Shown here piece by piece: positions 52,481-63,461 of a stretch of DNA of 64,000 bases (within the stretch, counting starts at the first letter, position 1; each line of letters opens with the position of its first letter). The stretch is taken from the NCBI RefSeq assembly GCF_009707545.1, contig NZ_WLYK01000001.1:372001-436000 (forward strand), in the 5' to 3' direction. Both the position numbers and the translations under genes were made by a program. The notes beneath the pieces were generated by a model. It did not search any database. It saw nothing but the letters and a program-made list of their open reading frames with translations, and was not told the origin of the DNA. This stretch comes from Nakamurella alba. GTDB taxonomy: Bacteria; Actinomycetota; Actinomycetes; Mycobacteriales; Nakamurellaceae.

Positions 52481-54153
52481 GCGCACCGTTCCTGACCTTC
52501 GACGGCACGCCCGTCGCCGCCGAGGCCACCGCGTCGGACGGCCACCAGACGCTGACCATCATCCTGTTCGGGGTGATCGTGGCTGGCACCCTGGGCATCA
52601 CCATCTGGGCCAGCCGGCAGAACCGCAGCGCCGCCGACTTCTACGCCGGCGGCCGGTCCTTCACCGGCATGCAGAACGGCCTGGCCATCGGCGGCGACTA
52701 CATGTCGGCGGCCTCGTTCCTCGGCATCACCGGGATCATCGCGCTCTACGGCTACGACGGGTTCCTGTACTCGATCGGATTCCTGGTGGCCTGGCTGGTG
52801 GCGCTGCTGCTGGTGGCCGAGCTGATGCGCAACACCGGCAAGTTCACCATGGCGGACGTGCTGTCGTTCCGGATGCGGCAGCGGCCGGTGCGGACCGCGG
52901 CGTCGATCTCCACCGTCGTGGTGTCGATCTTCTACCTGCTGGCGCAGATGGTCGGTGCGGGAGAACTGGTCTCGCTGCTGCTGGGCATCAGCAGCGCCGC
53001 CGCGAAGAACGGGATCATCGCCCTGGTCGGCGTTCTCATGATCGTCTACGTGGTCTTCGGTGGGATGAAGGGCACCACCTGGGTGCAGATCATCAAGGCC
53101 GTGCTGCTGCTGGTCGGCACCGGCGTGCTGACGGTGTGGGTGCTGGCCAAGTACGGCTTCAACATCTCCGGCCTGATGGACGCGGCGGCCAACGCCTCCG
53201 GCAAGGGCGACGCCTTCATCCAGCCGGGCCAGCGGTACGGCGTCGAGAGTGCCGACGCCACCAAGACACTCATCTCCAAGCTGGACTTCATCTCGCTGGG
53301 CCTGGCACTGGTGCTGGGGACCGCCGGGCTGCCGCACATCCTGATCCGCTTCTACACCGTGCCGGACTCCAAGGCCGCCCGGAAGAGCGTCAACTGGGCG
53401 ATCGGGATCATCGGGCTCTTCTACCTGATGGTGCTGGTGCTCGGCCTCGGGGCGGCGGCCCTGGTCGGCGGCGCGGCGATCACCGCGCAGTCCAAGGGCG
53501 GCAACACCGCGGCACCACAGCTGGCCGAGGCACTGGGCGGACAAGGCACCACGCTCGGCGCTGCGATGCTGGCACTGATCGCGGCCGTCGCCTTCGCCAC
53601 CATCCTGGCGGTGGTCGCCGGGCTCGCCCTTGCGTCCTCGGCCTCGGTGGCACACGACCTGTACGCCAACGTGATCCGCCGCGGCAGGGCGACGGATGCA
53701 CAGGAGGTGCGGGTCGGCCGGATCGCGGCGGTGGTGATCGGGGCGGTCGCCATCGCGCTGGCCATCCCGGCGCAGAGCCTGAACGTGGCCTTCCTGGTGG
53801 CGCTGGCCTTCGCCATCGCCGCCTCGGCGAACCTGCCGGCGATCCTGCTGTCGTTGTTCTGGAAGAAGTTCAACACCCGGGGCGCCACCTGGGGCATCTA
53901 CGGCGGCCTCGGATCCGCCCTGGTGCTGCTGGTGTTCTCGCCGAACGTCTCCGGCACCGCGACCAGCCTGATCCCGTCCGCGGACTTCGACTGGTTCCCG
54001 CTGGCCAACCCCGGCCTGGTGTCGATCCCGCTCGGTTTCATCTTCGCCATCGTGGGCGCGCTGACCAGTTCGGAGCACGACAAGGCCAAGTGGGCCGAGC
54101 TGGAGGTGCGCTCCCTCACCGGCCTCGGGGCCGAGAAGGCTGTCGGGCACTGA
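52477..54153 (+). CDS. actP: Cation/acetate symporter (ActP-like)
   Basis: This 558-residue SSS transporter of the ActP/MctC group takes up acetate and related monocarboxylates. It has around 13 spans. Motifs are FYAGGRSFTGMQNGLAIGGD, FLGITGIIALYGYDGFLYS and TAGLPHILIRFYTVPD, with the C-terminal MKGTTWVQIIKAVLLL region in span 6. ATG 52477 overlaps the DUF485 stop. Together with the LytS/LytTR pair and a second SSS symporter it makes a carboxylate-uptake island. A strong 19-bp hairpin follows. Confidence 0.94.
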   Translation: MSAPFLTFDGTPVAAEATASDGHQTLTIILFGVIVAGTLGITIWASRQNRSAADFYAGGRSFTGMQNGLAIGGDYMSAASFLGITGIIALYGYDGFLYSIGFLVAWLVALLLVAELMRNTGKFTMADVLSFRMRQRPVRTAASISTVVVSIFYLLAQMVGAGELVSLLLGISSAAAKNGIIALVGVLMIVYVVFGGMKGTTWVQIIKAVLLLVGTGVLTVWVLAKYGFNISGLMDAAANASGKGDAFIQPGQRYGVESADATKTLISKLDFISLGLALVLGTAGLPHILIRFYTVPDSKAARKSVNWAIGIIGLFYLMVLVLGLGAAALVGGAAITAQSKGGNTAAPQLAEALGGQGTTLGAAMLALIAAVAFATILAVVAGLALASSASVAHDLYANVIRRGRATDAQEVRVGRIAAVVIGAVAIALAIPAQSLNVAFLVALAFAIAASANLPAILLSLFWKKFNTRGATWGIYGGLGSALVLLVFSPNVSGTATSLIPSADFDWFPLANPGLVSIPLGFIFAIVGALTSSEHDKAKWAELEVRSLTGLGAEKAVGH

Positions 54154-54190
54154 GGGTTCGTCCCTCGGGGTCTGAAGTGCCGGTGGAACG

Positions 54191-54230
54191 CCGGAGGCCG
54201 GGTACGACGCTCGTCGTACCCGGCCTCCGG
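54191..54230. terminator. Hairpin terminator between actP and MFS gene
   Basis: A 19-bp perfect inverted repeat (CCGGAGGCCGGGTACGACG, 54191-54209, and its complement 54212-54230) effectively forms an 18-bp stem with a 4-nt loop. It lies between convergent stops and can act on both strands. Confidence 0.85.
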
Positions 54231-54243
54231 TCGTGCAGGTGGA

Positions 54244-55782
54244 TCAGGCGGGCTCGGGCACCGCGGTCGCCGGAACGGTGACCTCGGCGCGGGCCTCGCT
54301 GCGGCGCGGCGTGCCGCGGACGGCGAACAGCACCAGCAGCACGGTGGCGGCCAGGAAGCCGGCGGCCACCAGGAAGCCACGGTCGGCGCCCACCACGAAG
54401 GCGTGCTCCGCGGCCTCGGCGGCGGTCGCACCGACCGGCGGGACGGCGCCACGCGAGGCGGCACCGAACACGGTGACCAGCACGGCCAGGCCGAGCGCAC
54501 CGCCGACCTGCTGCGTGACGTTGACCAGCCCGGAGGCGGCGCCGGCGTCGGCCGGCTGCACCCCGCGCAGCGACAGCGCGGTCAGCGGCACGAAGGCCAG
54601 GCCGTTACCCAGACCGAACAGGATCAGCGGGAACAGCAGGTCCAGGTAGGACGAGTCGGCGTGCAGCTGGGTCAGCCAGAGCAGACCCAGGGTGGACACC
54701 GACAGCGCACCGGCGATCAGCCACTTGGTCGGCAGCTTCTCGGCCAGCACCCGGGCGGAGAGCTGGGAGGCGGAGAAGACCATGACGGTCAGCGGCAGGA
54801 ACGCCAGGCCGGACTGCAGGGCCGAGTAGCCGAGCACGTCCTGCAGGAACTGGCTGAGGAAGAAGAACATCCCCATCATCCCGGCGACCAGCAGCAGCCG
54901 GGCCACGTAGGACACGGCGCGCTCCCGGTCGGCGAACAGCCGCAGCGGGGTGATCGGCGAGGTGGCCCGCAGTTCGACCGCGATGAAGGAGGCCAGCAGG
55001 ATCACGCCACCGGCGAAGGCGGCGATGGTCAGCGGGTCGCTCCAGCCGTCGGAGGCCGCACGGACGAAGCCGTAGACCAGGCCGGTGGTGCCCAGCGTGG
55101 AGGTGACGGCGCCGGCGAGGTCGAAATGACCGGTACGGCGAGGGGTCTCGGACATCGCGACGATCGCGCCGACCAGCACGGCGATACCGATCGGGACGTT
55201 GACGAAGAACACCCAGCGCCACGACGCCCACTCGGTGAGCATGCCGCCGGCGATCAGGCCGAGGGCGGCACCGCCGATGGACACCGCGGTGAAGTAGCCG
55301 AGCGCCTTGGTGCGCTCCCTGGCCTCGGGGTACATCGTCATCAGCAGGGCCAGCGCGGACGGCGCGGCCATCGCGGCACCGACGCCCTGCAGGGCGCGGG
55401 AGGCCAGCAGCAGGCCCTGGCCCTCGGCGAACCCGCCGGCCAAGGATGCGGCGGCGAAGATGCCGATGCCGATGAGGAACACCCGGCGGCGGCCCAGCAG
55501 GTCACCGGCGCGGGCGCCCAGCAGCAGCAGGCCACCGAAGACCAGCGTGTAGGCGTTCACCACCCAGGACAGGCCGGTGGGCGTGAAGCCGAGCGAGGAC
55601 TGCAGGTCGGGCAGCGCGATGTTCACGATGCTGGCATCCAGCACGATCATCAGCTGCGCGGTGAGCACCAGTGCGAGCACCAGGCCGCGGGAGCGCTGCC
55701 GGCGACCTCCCGGTGCTGCGGTGGGGGCACTCGTCGCGGTGCCGGCCCCTGCGGGCCGGTCCACGGAGGACTGGACGGACAT
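54244..55782 (-). CDS. MFS drug efflux transporter, DHA2 (14-span) family
   Basis: This 512-residue permease begins with a Ser/Thr/Ala-rich tail, then LVLALVLTAQLMIVLDASIVNIALP, the motif D1/A region of EmrB/QacA-like exporters. GARAGDLLGRRRVFLIG is the MFS motif A loop. WRWVFFVNVPIG is the motif typical of 14-span DHA2 proteins. ATG 55780-55782 has GGAAGGAA 8 nt upstream. It is divergent from a TetR gene, with a palindrome over its promoter, so it is probably a TetR-repressed multidrug or metabolite exporter. Confidence 0.94.
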   Translation of the reverse strand: MSVQSSVDRPAGAGTATSAPTAAPGGRRQRSRGLVLALVLTAQLMIVLDASIVNIALPDLQSSLGFTPTGLSWVVNAYTLVFGGLLLLGARAGDLLGRRRVFLIGIGIFAAASLAGGFAEGQGLLLASRALQGVGAAMAAPSALALLMTMYPEARERTKALGYFTAVSIGGAALGLIAGGMLTEWASWRWVFFVNVPIGIAVLVGAIVAMSETPRRTGHFDLAGAVTSTLGTTGLVYGFVRAASDGWSDPLTIAAFAGGVILLASFIAVELRATSPITPLRLFADRERAVSYVARLLLVAGMMGMFFFLSQFLQDVLGYSALQSGLAFLPLTVMVFSASQLSARVLAEKLPTKWLIAGALSVSTLGLLWLTQLHADSSYLDLLFPLILFGLGNGLAFVPLTALSLRGVQPADAGAASGLVNVTQQVGGALGLAVLVTVFGAASRGAVPPVGATAAEAAEHAFVVGADRGFLVAAGFLAATVLLVLFAVRGTPRRSEARAEVTVPATAVPEPA

Positions 55783-55851
55783 GCGGACTTCCTTCCGACG
55801 CCAGGTGGCGTACTCTTGCGCTAAGCGGAGGCTTCCTCGAAGTGGAGCTGG

Positions 55852-55893
55852 CCTCCGGATAGAACTATACGGAGGGTGCCTCCGGTTCTGCAA
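55852..55893 (-). promoter_or_regulatory. Promoter and operator of the MFS exporter
   Basis: On the minus strand TTGCAG (55888-55893), an 18-bp spacer and TATAGT (55864-55869) form a good sigma-70 promoter. A 24-bp imperfect palindrome, CCTCCG ... CGGAGG (55852-55875, 10 of 12 positions matching), covers the -10. A second GGAGG-gtg-CCTCC repeat (55871-55883) lies in the spacer. This is the expected site for the divergent TetR repressor. Confidence 0.65.
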
Positions 55894-56048
55894 GTGGATG
55901 CTGCCGTGGACTGGTGTCGATCATGGTGTCGCCGGTGTCACTGCAGGTCGGACCACCGGCAGCAGTCGGAAACGCAGTGGATGTCGGTATCGTCGGGACC
56001 GGAGGGACCCCGCCGGGGACCGACGGAGGAGTGACAGGAGCGGTGGAC

Positions 56049-56681
56049 GTGACGACCAGGACCCGGCTCGCCGAGGCGCCGGACCGCGCGGCGCCGGCGA
56101 CGCCCGCCGTGAAGCCGCTGCGCGCCGACGCGCGCCGTAACCGCGACAAGGTGCTGGCCGCCGCCGCGACCGCGTTCACCGCGAACGGCGTCGACGTCTC
56201 GCTGGAGGACATCGCCCGCCAGGCCGGGGTCGGCATCGGCACCCTCTACCGGCACTTCCCGACCCGGGAGGCGCTGGTCCTCGGCGTCTACCGGCAGCAG
56301 ATCGACGAGCTGGACGCCACCTCGCTGCGGCTGCTCGACGAGTTGCCGCCGGGAGAGGCGCTGCGGGAGTGGATGCACGCCTTCGTGAACTACGCGGCGG
56401 TCAAGCGCGGCATGGTCGGACTGCTCAAGTCGATGATGGAGACGGACAGCGAGCTGTTCGTCGACGCGAAGGCGACGCTGCACGCGGCCGCGAACAGGCT
56501 GCTCAACGCCGCCCGCGAGTCCGGCGAGATCCGGCCCGACTTCGGCGGTTTCGGGCCGCCGGAGCTGTTGCGGGCGATGGGCGGGGTGTGCATGGCCACC
56601 GACCAGCCGGCCGCCGGCCCGGTGGCGGTGGCCCTGATCGACCTCATCTACGACGGGCTCCGCTACCGCGCCGGTTCCTGA
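56049..56681 (+). CDS. TetR-family transcriptional repressor
   Basis: This 210-residue regulator has an N-terminal helix-turn-helix (DVSLEDIARQAGVGIGTLYR, then HFPTREALVLGVY) and a variable ligand-binding C-terminal half. GTG 56049 has AGGAG 8 nt upstream, whereas the longer in-frame region upstream is less convincing. It is divergent to the MFS exporter and probably represses it. Inducing ligand unknown. Confidence 0.9.
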   Translation: MTTRTRLAEAPDRAAPATPAVKPLRADARRNRDKVLAAAATAFTANGVDVSLEDIARQAGVGIGTLYRHFPTREALVLGVYRQQIDELDATSLRLLDELPPGEALREWMHAFVNYAAVKRGMVGLLKSMMETDSELFVDAKATLHAAANRLLNAARESGEIRPDFGGFGPPELLRAMGGVCMATDQPAAGPVAVALIDLIYDGLRYRAGS

Positions 56682-56729
56682 CCCCGGTCCGGTCGCGGCG
56701 GCCCGGGAAAGCCGATGGCCGACGCGCAC

Positions 56730-56741
56730 TAATCTGGGTGC
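56730..56741 (+). promoter_or_regulatory. Leaderless-type promoter of metG
   Basis: The -10-like TAATCT (56730-56735) is followed by 6 nt and the ATG of metG. No ribosome site is present in between, which fits a leaderless transcript. Confidence 0.6.
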
Positions 56742-58559
56742 ATGAGTTCCGTCCTGACCGCGGTGGCCTGGCCCTACGCCAACGGCCCCCGCCACATCGG
56801 CCACGTGTCCGGCTTCGGCGTCCCCTCCGACGTCTTCTCCCGCTACCAGCGGATGGCCGGCAACGACGTGCTGATGGTGTCCGGGACCGACGAGCACGGC
56901 ACGCCGATCCTGGTGCAGGCCGACCAGGAGGGGGTGTCGGCACGCGAGCTCGCCGACCGCTACAACCGGGTCATCGTCGGCGACCTGCAGGGGCTCGGCC
57001 TGTCCTACGACCTCTTCACCCGGACCACCACCCGCAACCACTACGCGGTGGTGCAGGAACTGTTCCGCACGGTGCACCGCAACGGGTATCTGGTGCCGCG
57101 CACCACCATGTCGGCGATCTCGCCGTCCACCGGCCGCACCCTGCCCGACCGCTACATCGAAGGCACCTGCCCCATCTGCGGGTACACCGCGGCCCGCGGC
57201 GACCAGTGCGACAACTGCGGCAACCAGCTGGATCCCGTCGACCTGATCGAGCCGCGCTCGCGGATCAACGGCGAGACACCGAAGTTCGTCGAGTCCGAGC
57301 ACTTCTTCCTGGACCTGCCGGCCCTGGCGGGGGCGCTCGGCGACTGGCTGCGCACCCGGAACGACTGGCGCCCCAACGTGCTCAAGTTCTCGCTGAACCT
57401 GCTCGACGACCTCCGCCCGCGGGCGATGACCCGCGACATCGACTGGGGTATCCCGGTTCCCCTGGACGGCTGGCGCGAGCGCGGCGACAAGAAGCTGTAC
57501 GTCTGGTTCGACGCGGTGATCGGCTACCTGTCCGCGAGCATCGAGTGGGCGCGCCGCTTCGGCAAGGACGCCGACCAGTGGCAGAAGTGGTGGAGCTCGG
57601 ACTCCGGCGCCGCCCAGTACTACTTCATGGGCAAGGACAACATCACCTTCCACTCGCAGATCTGGCCGGCCGAGCTGCTCGGCTACGACGGCCTGGGCGA
57701 GCGCGGCGGTGCCCCGGGCACCTTCGGCGGGCTGCAGCTGCCCACCGAGGTGGTCTCCAGCGAGTTCCTCACCATGAGCGGGTCGAAGTTCTCCACCTCC
57801 CGGAAGACGGTCATCTACGTCGGTGACTTCCTGAAGGCCTACGGTCCGGACGCGCTGCGCTACTTCATCGCAGCCGCCGGCCCGGAGAACCAGGACGCCG
57901 ACTTCACCTGGGAGGAGTTCGTGCGGCGCACCAACTTCGAGCTGGCCAACGAGTGGGGCAACCTGGTCAACCGCTCGATCTCCATGGCGCACAAGAACTT
58001 CGGTGAGATCCCGCAGCGCGGTGCCCTGCAGGACGTGGACGCCGAGCTGCTGGCGGCCGCCGGGAAGGGCTTCGACACCGTCGGGGACCTGTTGGCGCGC
58101 AGTCGGTTCCGGGCCGCCTCCGGTGAGGCGATGCGGGTGGCGGCGCTGGCGAACAAGTACCTGTCGGAGACCGAGCCGTGGAAGCTGGGGGCTGACAAGG
58201 AGCGGCAGGGCACCGTGCTGCACACGGCGCTGCAGGTGGTCGACGACGTCAAGACCATGCTGACGCCTTTCCTGCCGCACTCCAGCCAGTCGGTGTTCGC
58301 CGCGCTCGGCGGCGAAGGTGTGTGGGCGGCGCAGCCGGAGATCCACGAGGTCACCGACTTCGACGACGACGTCGAGGGTGTCGGCGTGCCGCCAGTGCGC
58401 GACTACCCGGTGCTGACCGGTGATTACGCCGCCGAGCAGGCGCGGTGGGTGCGGACGGAGATCACCAGCGGACGCCGACTGCAGAAGCCGAGCCCGCTGT
58501 TCACCAAGCTCGACCCGGGGCTGGGCGAGACCGGCCCGGACTGGGCGCCGATCGCGTGA
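56742..58559 (+). CDS. metG: Methionyl-tRNA synthetase
   Basis: This 605-residue class I synthetase charges tRNA-Met. The HIGH motif is at residues 18-21 ([10 protein letters not shown]). A zinc knuckle is seen in [19 protein letters not shown]. The KMSKS-like loop is [10 protein letters not shown], a form common in actinobacteria. The anticodon-binding helical domain covers about 410-540. There is no C-terminal Trbp111-like domain. The first of the coupled metG-tatD pair, it overlaps tatD by 4 bp. The order metG-tatD-rpfB matches M. tuberculosis. Confidence 0.96.
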   Translation: MSSVLTAVAWPYANGPRHIGHVSGFGVPSDVFSRYQRMAGNDVLMVSGTDEHGTPILVQADQEGVSARELADRYNRVIVGDLQGLGLSYDLFTRTTTRNHYAVVQELFRTVHRNGYLVPRTTMSAISPSTGRTLPDRYIEGTCPICGYTAARGDQCDNCGNQLDPVDLIEPRSRINGETPKFVESEHFFLDLPALAGALGDWLRTRNDWRPNVLKFSLNLLDDLRPRAMTRDIDWGIPVPLDGWRERGDKKLYVWFDAVIGYLSASIEWARRFGKDADQWQKWWSSDSGAAQYYFMGKDNITFHSQIWPAELLGYDGLGERGGAPGTFGGLQLPTEVVSSEFLTMSGSKFSTSRKTVIYVGDFLKAYGPDALRYFIAAAGPENQDADFTWEEFVRRTNFELANEWGNLVNRSISMAHKNFGEIPQRGALQDVDAELLAAAGKGFDTVGDLLARSRFRAASGEAMRVAALANKYLSETEPWKLGADKERQGTVLHTALQVVDDVKTMLTPFLPHSSQSVFAALGGEGVWAAQPEIHEVTDFDDDVEGVGVPPVRDYPVLTGDYAAEQARWVRTEITSGRRLQKPSPLFTKLDPGLGETGPDWAPIA

Positions 58560-59401
58560 CCGTGCACGAGGCGGTCGCCGACAGGAAGCCGGCGCCCGTC
58601 CCGGAACCGCTGCCCGCCCAGGTGGTGGACGCGCACACCCACCTGGACGCCTGCGGCTGTCTCGACGCGGCCGACGTGGTGGCCGCCGCTGACCGGGCCG
58701 CGGCGGTGGGGGTGACCCGGCTGGTGACCGTCGCCGACGACCTGGCCTCCGCCCACTGGGCGGCCCGGGCCGCCACCTGGGACCCGCGGGTGTTCGCGGC
58801 GGTCGCCCTGCACCCGACCCGGGCCGACACGCTCGACGACGCCGCCCGCCGGGAGATCGAGTCGCTCGCGGGCTCCGACCGGGTGGTGGCGATCGGCGAG
58901 ACCGGTCTGGACTTCTACTGGGACGCGGCGCCGCACGATGTGCAGCGGGAGGCCTTCGCCTGGCACATCGACCTGGCCAAACGGACCGGCAAGGCGCTGA
59001 TGATCCATGACCGGCAGGCGCACGAGGCGATCTTCGACGTGCTGGACGGCGAAGGCGCCCCGGAGACCGTGGTCTTCCACTGCTACTCGGGCGACGCGGA
59101 GATGGCCCGTCGCTGTGCCGACCGCGGGTGGGTGCTCTCCTTCGCCGGACCGGTGACGTTCAAGAACGCCCGGGACCTCGCCGAGGCGGCCGCCGTGATC
59201 CCGGGTGATCTGTACATGGCCGAGACCGATGCACCGTTCCTCACCCCGCACCCGCACCGTGGCCGACGCAACGAGCCGTACGCACTGCCGTGGACGGTCC
59301 GGGCCCTGGCAGCGCTCCGTGATGTGGATCTCGATACCGTCTGTGACCAGGTGCGGGGGACCGCGGAACGGGTGTACCGACTGCCGCAACCGACGGCCTG
59401 A
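58556..59401 (+). CDS. tatD: TatD-family hydrolase
   Basis: This 281-residue metal-dependent TIM-barrel hydrolase has [10 protein letters not shown] at the N-terminus, [24 protein letters not shown] and HCYSGDAEM, which hold the metal-binding His/Glu/Asp set. [21 protein letters not shown] is the family end motif. TatD proteins act as 3'-5' DNases/RNases in DNA repair, and as D-aminoacyl-tRNA deacylases in some lineages. GTG 58556 overlaps the metG stop (GTGA), so translation is coupled. Confidence 0.94.
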   Translation: MTVHEAVADRKPAPVPEPLPAQVVDAHTHLDACGCLDAADVVAAADRAAAVGVTRLVTVADDLASAHWAARAATWDPRVFAAVALHPTRADTLDDAARREIESLAGSDRVVAIGETGLDFYWDAAPHDVQREAFAWHIDLAKRTGKALMIHDRQAHEAIFDVLDGEGAPETVVFHCYSGDAEMARRCADRGWVLSFAGPVTFKNARDLAEAAAVIPGDLYMAETDAPFLTPHPHRGRRNEPYALPWTVRALAALRDVDLDTVCDQVRGTAERVYRLPQPTA

Positions 59402-59489
59402 AATCGTCACCGCGTGCACGGTCCGGCCGTGCGCAGGGCGCCCACGGCGTACGAACGGCTGAAGTGTCGACGCGCGAGCGGCCGTGAGG

Positions 59490-59540
59490 TTGCCGGTCCG
59501 TGCCCCTGTCGTTATTGTCTTGTGACAACGGCCGGGATGG
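59490..59540 (+). promoter_or_regulatory. Promoter and conserved leader start of first rpfB-type gene
   Basis: The -35 TTGCCG (59490-59495), a 17-bp spacer and -10 TATTGT (59513-59518) form a promoter. The 30 bp from 59511 match 61632-61661 upstream of the second rpf gene at 25 positions by eye. Later, CTGCCCGGGCA occurs 20 nt before the start in both genes (59666-59676 and 61760-61770). Confidence 0.65.
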
Positions 59541-59627
59541 GGAAGTTCCGGGTGTCGGGGCAGGTGCAGTACCGGCGAGGCCCGTGCGAGTGTGCGCGGA
59601 AGGCTTCCGGTGCCGCCCTGCCTTTGA

Positions 59628-61439
<1,812 letters not shown>

Positions 61440-61467
61440 TCCGCTCTGCCGTGACGACCGGCACATC

Positions 61468-61504
61468 ATCGGCACCCGACCGCAGGCTGCGGCCGGGTGC
61501 CGAT
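61468..61504 (+). terminator. Hairpin terminator after first rpf gene
   Basis: Perfect 11-bp arms ATCGGCACCCG (61468-61478) and CGGGTGCCGAT (61494-61504) are present; outer bases also pair, and GTGTCTTT follows. Confidence 0.82.
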
Positions 61505-61609
61505 GTGTCTTTCCGGTCAAAGGTCCGGCGGGTCATTCCGGCAGGCATGTCACACGGGTGGCGGATTCGCATCGGCGTATCAGCAACAATGTTTTCGACA
61601 ATGTCCGGT

Positions 61610-61661
61610 TTGCTTCTCGGTGAATGTTCTTGTTATCGTCCTGTGATAGCCGCCGGGATGG
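61610..61661 (+). promoter_or_regulatory. Promoter and conserved leader start of second rpfB-type gene
   Basis: The -35 TTGCTT (61610-61615), an 18-bp spacer and -10 TATCGT (61634-61639) form a promoter. GTTATCGTC and CCGGGATGG, continuing to 61661, match the first rpf gene. ACAATGT direct repeats lie just upstream, a possible activator site. Confidence 0.65.
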
Positions 61662-61790
61662 TCCGAAGAGATCTCCGGCGTCGGCAGGTCAGCGGTCGCA
61701 TCGGTTCGTCGGGGGTCGATGCGCTTCGCACCCACAGGTACTGCCGCCGCCGGCGCACCCTGCCCGGGCACCTCGACCACCCGGAGATCC

Positions 61791-63461
61791 GTGAGCAAGC
61801 ACCGCGCCGCCGACGACGACAGAGCCGACCGGCCTGATCAGTCCTGGCAGCGGCTGCTGGCCGCCGCCGAGGCCGGCGAGCCCGGCGCCACCCAGCTCCG
61901 GCCGGGCGGGCGACGCAGCCGTCGCGCCGCCGAGGACGAGGACTCCTCGGGCACCGTCATCTCTGCTGAGCCGGCCGTCGTCGCTGCCGACCTTGTTGCT
62001 GCTGACCCCGCCGCCGCTGCCGAGCTCGCGGCCACCGATCCGGCTGCCGGTGCTGTCGTCGGGTCCGGGGCTCCGGATCCGGGCGCCATCGAAGCCGGCG
62101 CCGCCGATGTCAGCGCTGTCGATGCCACCGACGAGATCCCCGTGCCCGCGGCGCTGACCTCCGTCGACATCGAGGAGCCCGCGGACGCCACCGCGGAGAT
62201 CCCTGTTGTCACCGATGAGCAGGGCGAAGACGACCCGACGGGCCGCGAGCGGGCCGTGTCGGCAGTCGACGAGGTGCGGTTGCGTCGCGGATGGCGCAAG
62301 CCGGTGCTGATCGGCGCAGCCGCGGCGCTGTGCCTGCTCACCGCGGGTGGCGGCACGGCCCTCGCGTTGCGCAAGCAGGTCACCCTGGTCGTCGACGGCC
62401 AGACCACCCAGATCTCGACCTATGCCGGCACCGTCGCCGACGCGCTGGCCGCCGCCGGCATCGACGAGGGTCAGCACGACGTGCTCGCGCCGTCCGCCGG
62501 CAGTTCCATCTCCGACGGGTCGACCATCGTGATGGAGCGGGCGCGGAAGCTGACGCTGACCTGGAACGGCAAGCAGCAGGACGTCTGGACCACCGCCCGG
62601 ACCGTCGACGAGGCGCTCGCCGATCTCGGCGTCGGCGACCAGCGTGGCCGGACCCTGTCACTGTCGGCGGACCGCTCGCGGGACATCCCACTGGACGGCA
62701 TGGCGGTCACCGCGACCAGCACCGTCCGGGTGGAACTGTCGGTCGGCGGTGCGGCGGCCACCGAGCAGGTCACCGGTGCGACCACCGTCGGCGAGCTGCT
62801 CACCGAGCACGGCGTGACGCTGGGCGCCTCGGACACCGTCGAGCCGGCCGTGTCGACCACACTGGCCGCCGGGATGTCGGTCGTGGTCAACCGGGTCGTC
62901 ACCACCTCGGTGACCGAGAAGAAGGCGCTGGCCCAACCGGCCGACCGCCGCGTCGAGGACAAGAACGTCGATCTGGGGACCACCGTCGTCGCCACCAAGG
63001 GCAGCGCGGGCGAGGAATCCGTCACCTATCGCGTCACCACGGTCAACGGCACCGAGACCGCGCGGGTGGTCACCGGCCGGAAGGTGCTCACCGCGCCGGT
63101 GTCCTCGCTGATCAAGGTCGGCACCCGCACCCCCGAGCCGGGCACCCCCGCCGAGGCGGCATTGGCCGAGAAGAAGTTCACCTACGACGGCGAGCAGGTC
63201 TTCACCCACGACACCACCTTCGGCGTCGACTGGGACGGGCTGGCCTTCTGCGAGTCCACCCACAACCCGAAGGCCGTCAACGCCTATCCGTCGGCCGGCC
63301 TGCCCACCTACGGCATGTTCCAGTTCGACATCCCCACCTGGGAGTCCGTCGGCGGGTCCGGCAACCCGATGGACGCCACTCCCTCCGAGCAGTTGATGCG
63401 GGCCAAGCTCCTCTACCTGCAGCGCGGCCTCGAGCCCTGGGCCTGCCGCGACTCCGCCTGA
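61791..63461 (+). CDS. rpfB: Resuscitation-promoting factor, RpfB-like (three DUF348 copies)
   Basis: This 556-residue paralogue has a long acidic cytosolic N-terminus and one membrane span near residues 185-205. Three DUF348 repeats follow (VTLVVDGQTTQI, LTLTWNGKQQDVW and VRVELSVGG), then a G5 domain and the Rpf catalytic domain. The catalytic glutamate is about E488 in FCESTHNP. The Rpf domain has a longer loop and the sequence YGMFQFDIPTWESVGG. GTG 61791 follows GGAG and is placed like the TTG of the first copy. Three DUF348 plus G5 is the RpfB pattern. ksgA would be expected next, outside the window. Confidence 0.93.
   Translation: MSKHRAADDDRADRPDQSWQRLLAAAEAGEPGATQLRPGGRRSRRAAEDEDSSGTVISAEPAVVAADLVAADPAAAAELAATDPAAGAVVGSGAPDPGAIEAGAADVSAVDATDEIPVPAALTSVDIEEPADATAEIPVVTDEQGEDDPTGRERAVSAVDEVRLRRGWRKPVLIGAAAALCLLTAGGGTALALRKQVTLVVDGQTTQISTYAGTVADALAAAGIDEGQHDVLAPSAGSSISDGSTIVMERARKLTLTWNGKQQDVWTTARTVDEALADLGVGDQRGRTLSLSADRSRDIPLDGMAVTATSTVRVELSVGGAAATEQVTGATTVGELLTEHGVTLGASDTVEPAVSTTLAAGMSVVVNRVVTTSVTEKKALAQPADRRVEDKNVDLGTTVVATKGSAGEESVTYRVTTVNGTETARVVTGRKVLTAPVSSLIKVGTRTPEPGTPAEAALAEKKFTYDGEQVFTHDTTFGVDWDGLAFCESTHNPKAVNAYPSAGLPTYGMFQFDIPTWESVGGSGNPMDATPSEQLMRAKLLYLQRGLEPWACRDSA

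Larger units (their letters stand above)
61440..61790. other. Region between the two rpf genes
   Basis: This 351-bp gap holds a terminator (61468-61504). It also contains a direct repeat ACAATGT at 61586-61592 and 61598-61604 (12-bp period), a promoter (61610-61639) and a leader of about 150 nt resembling that of the first rpf gene. Confidence 0.6.
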
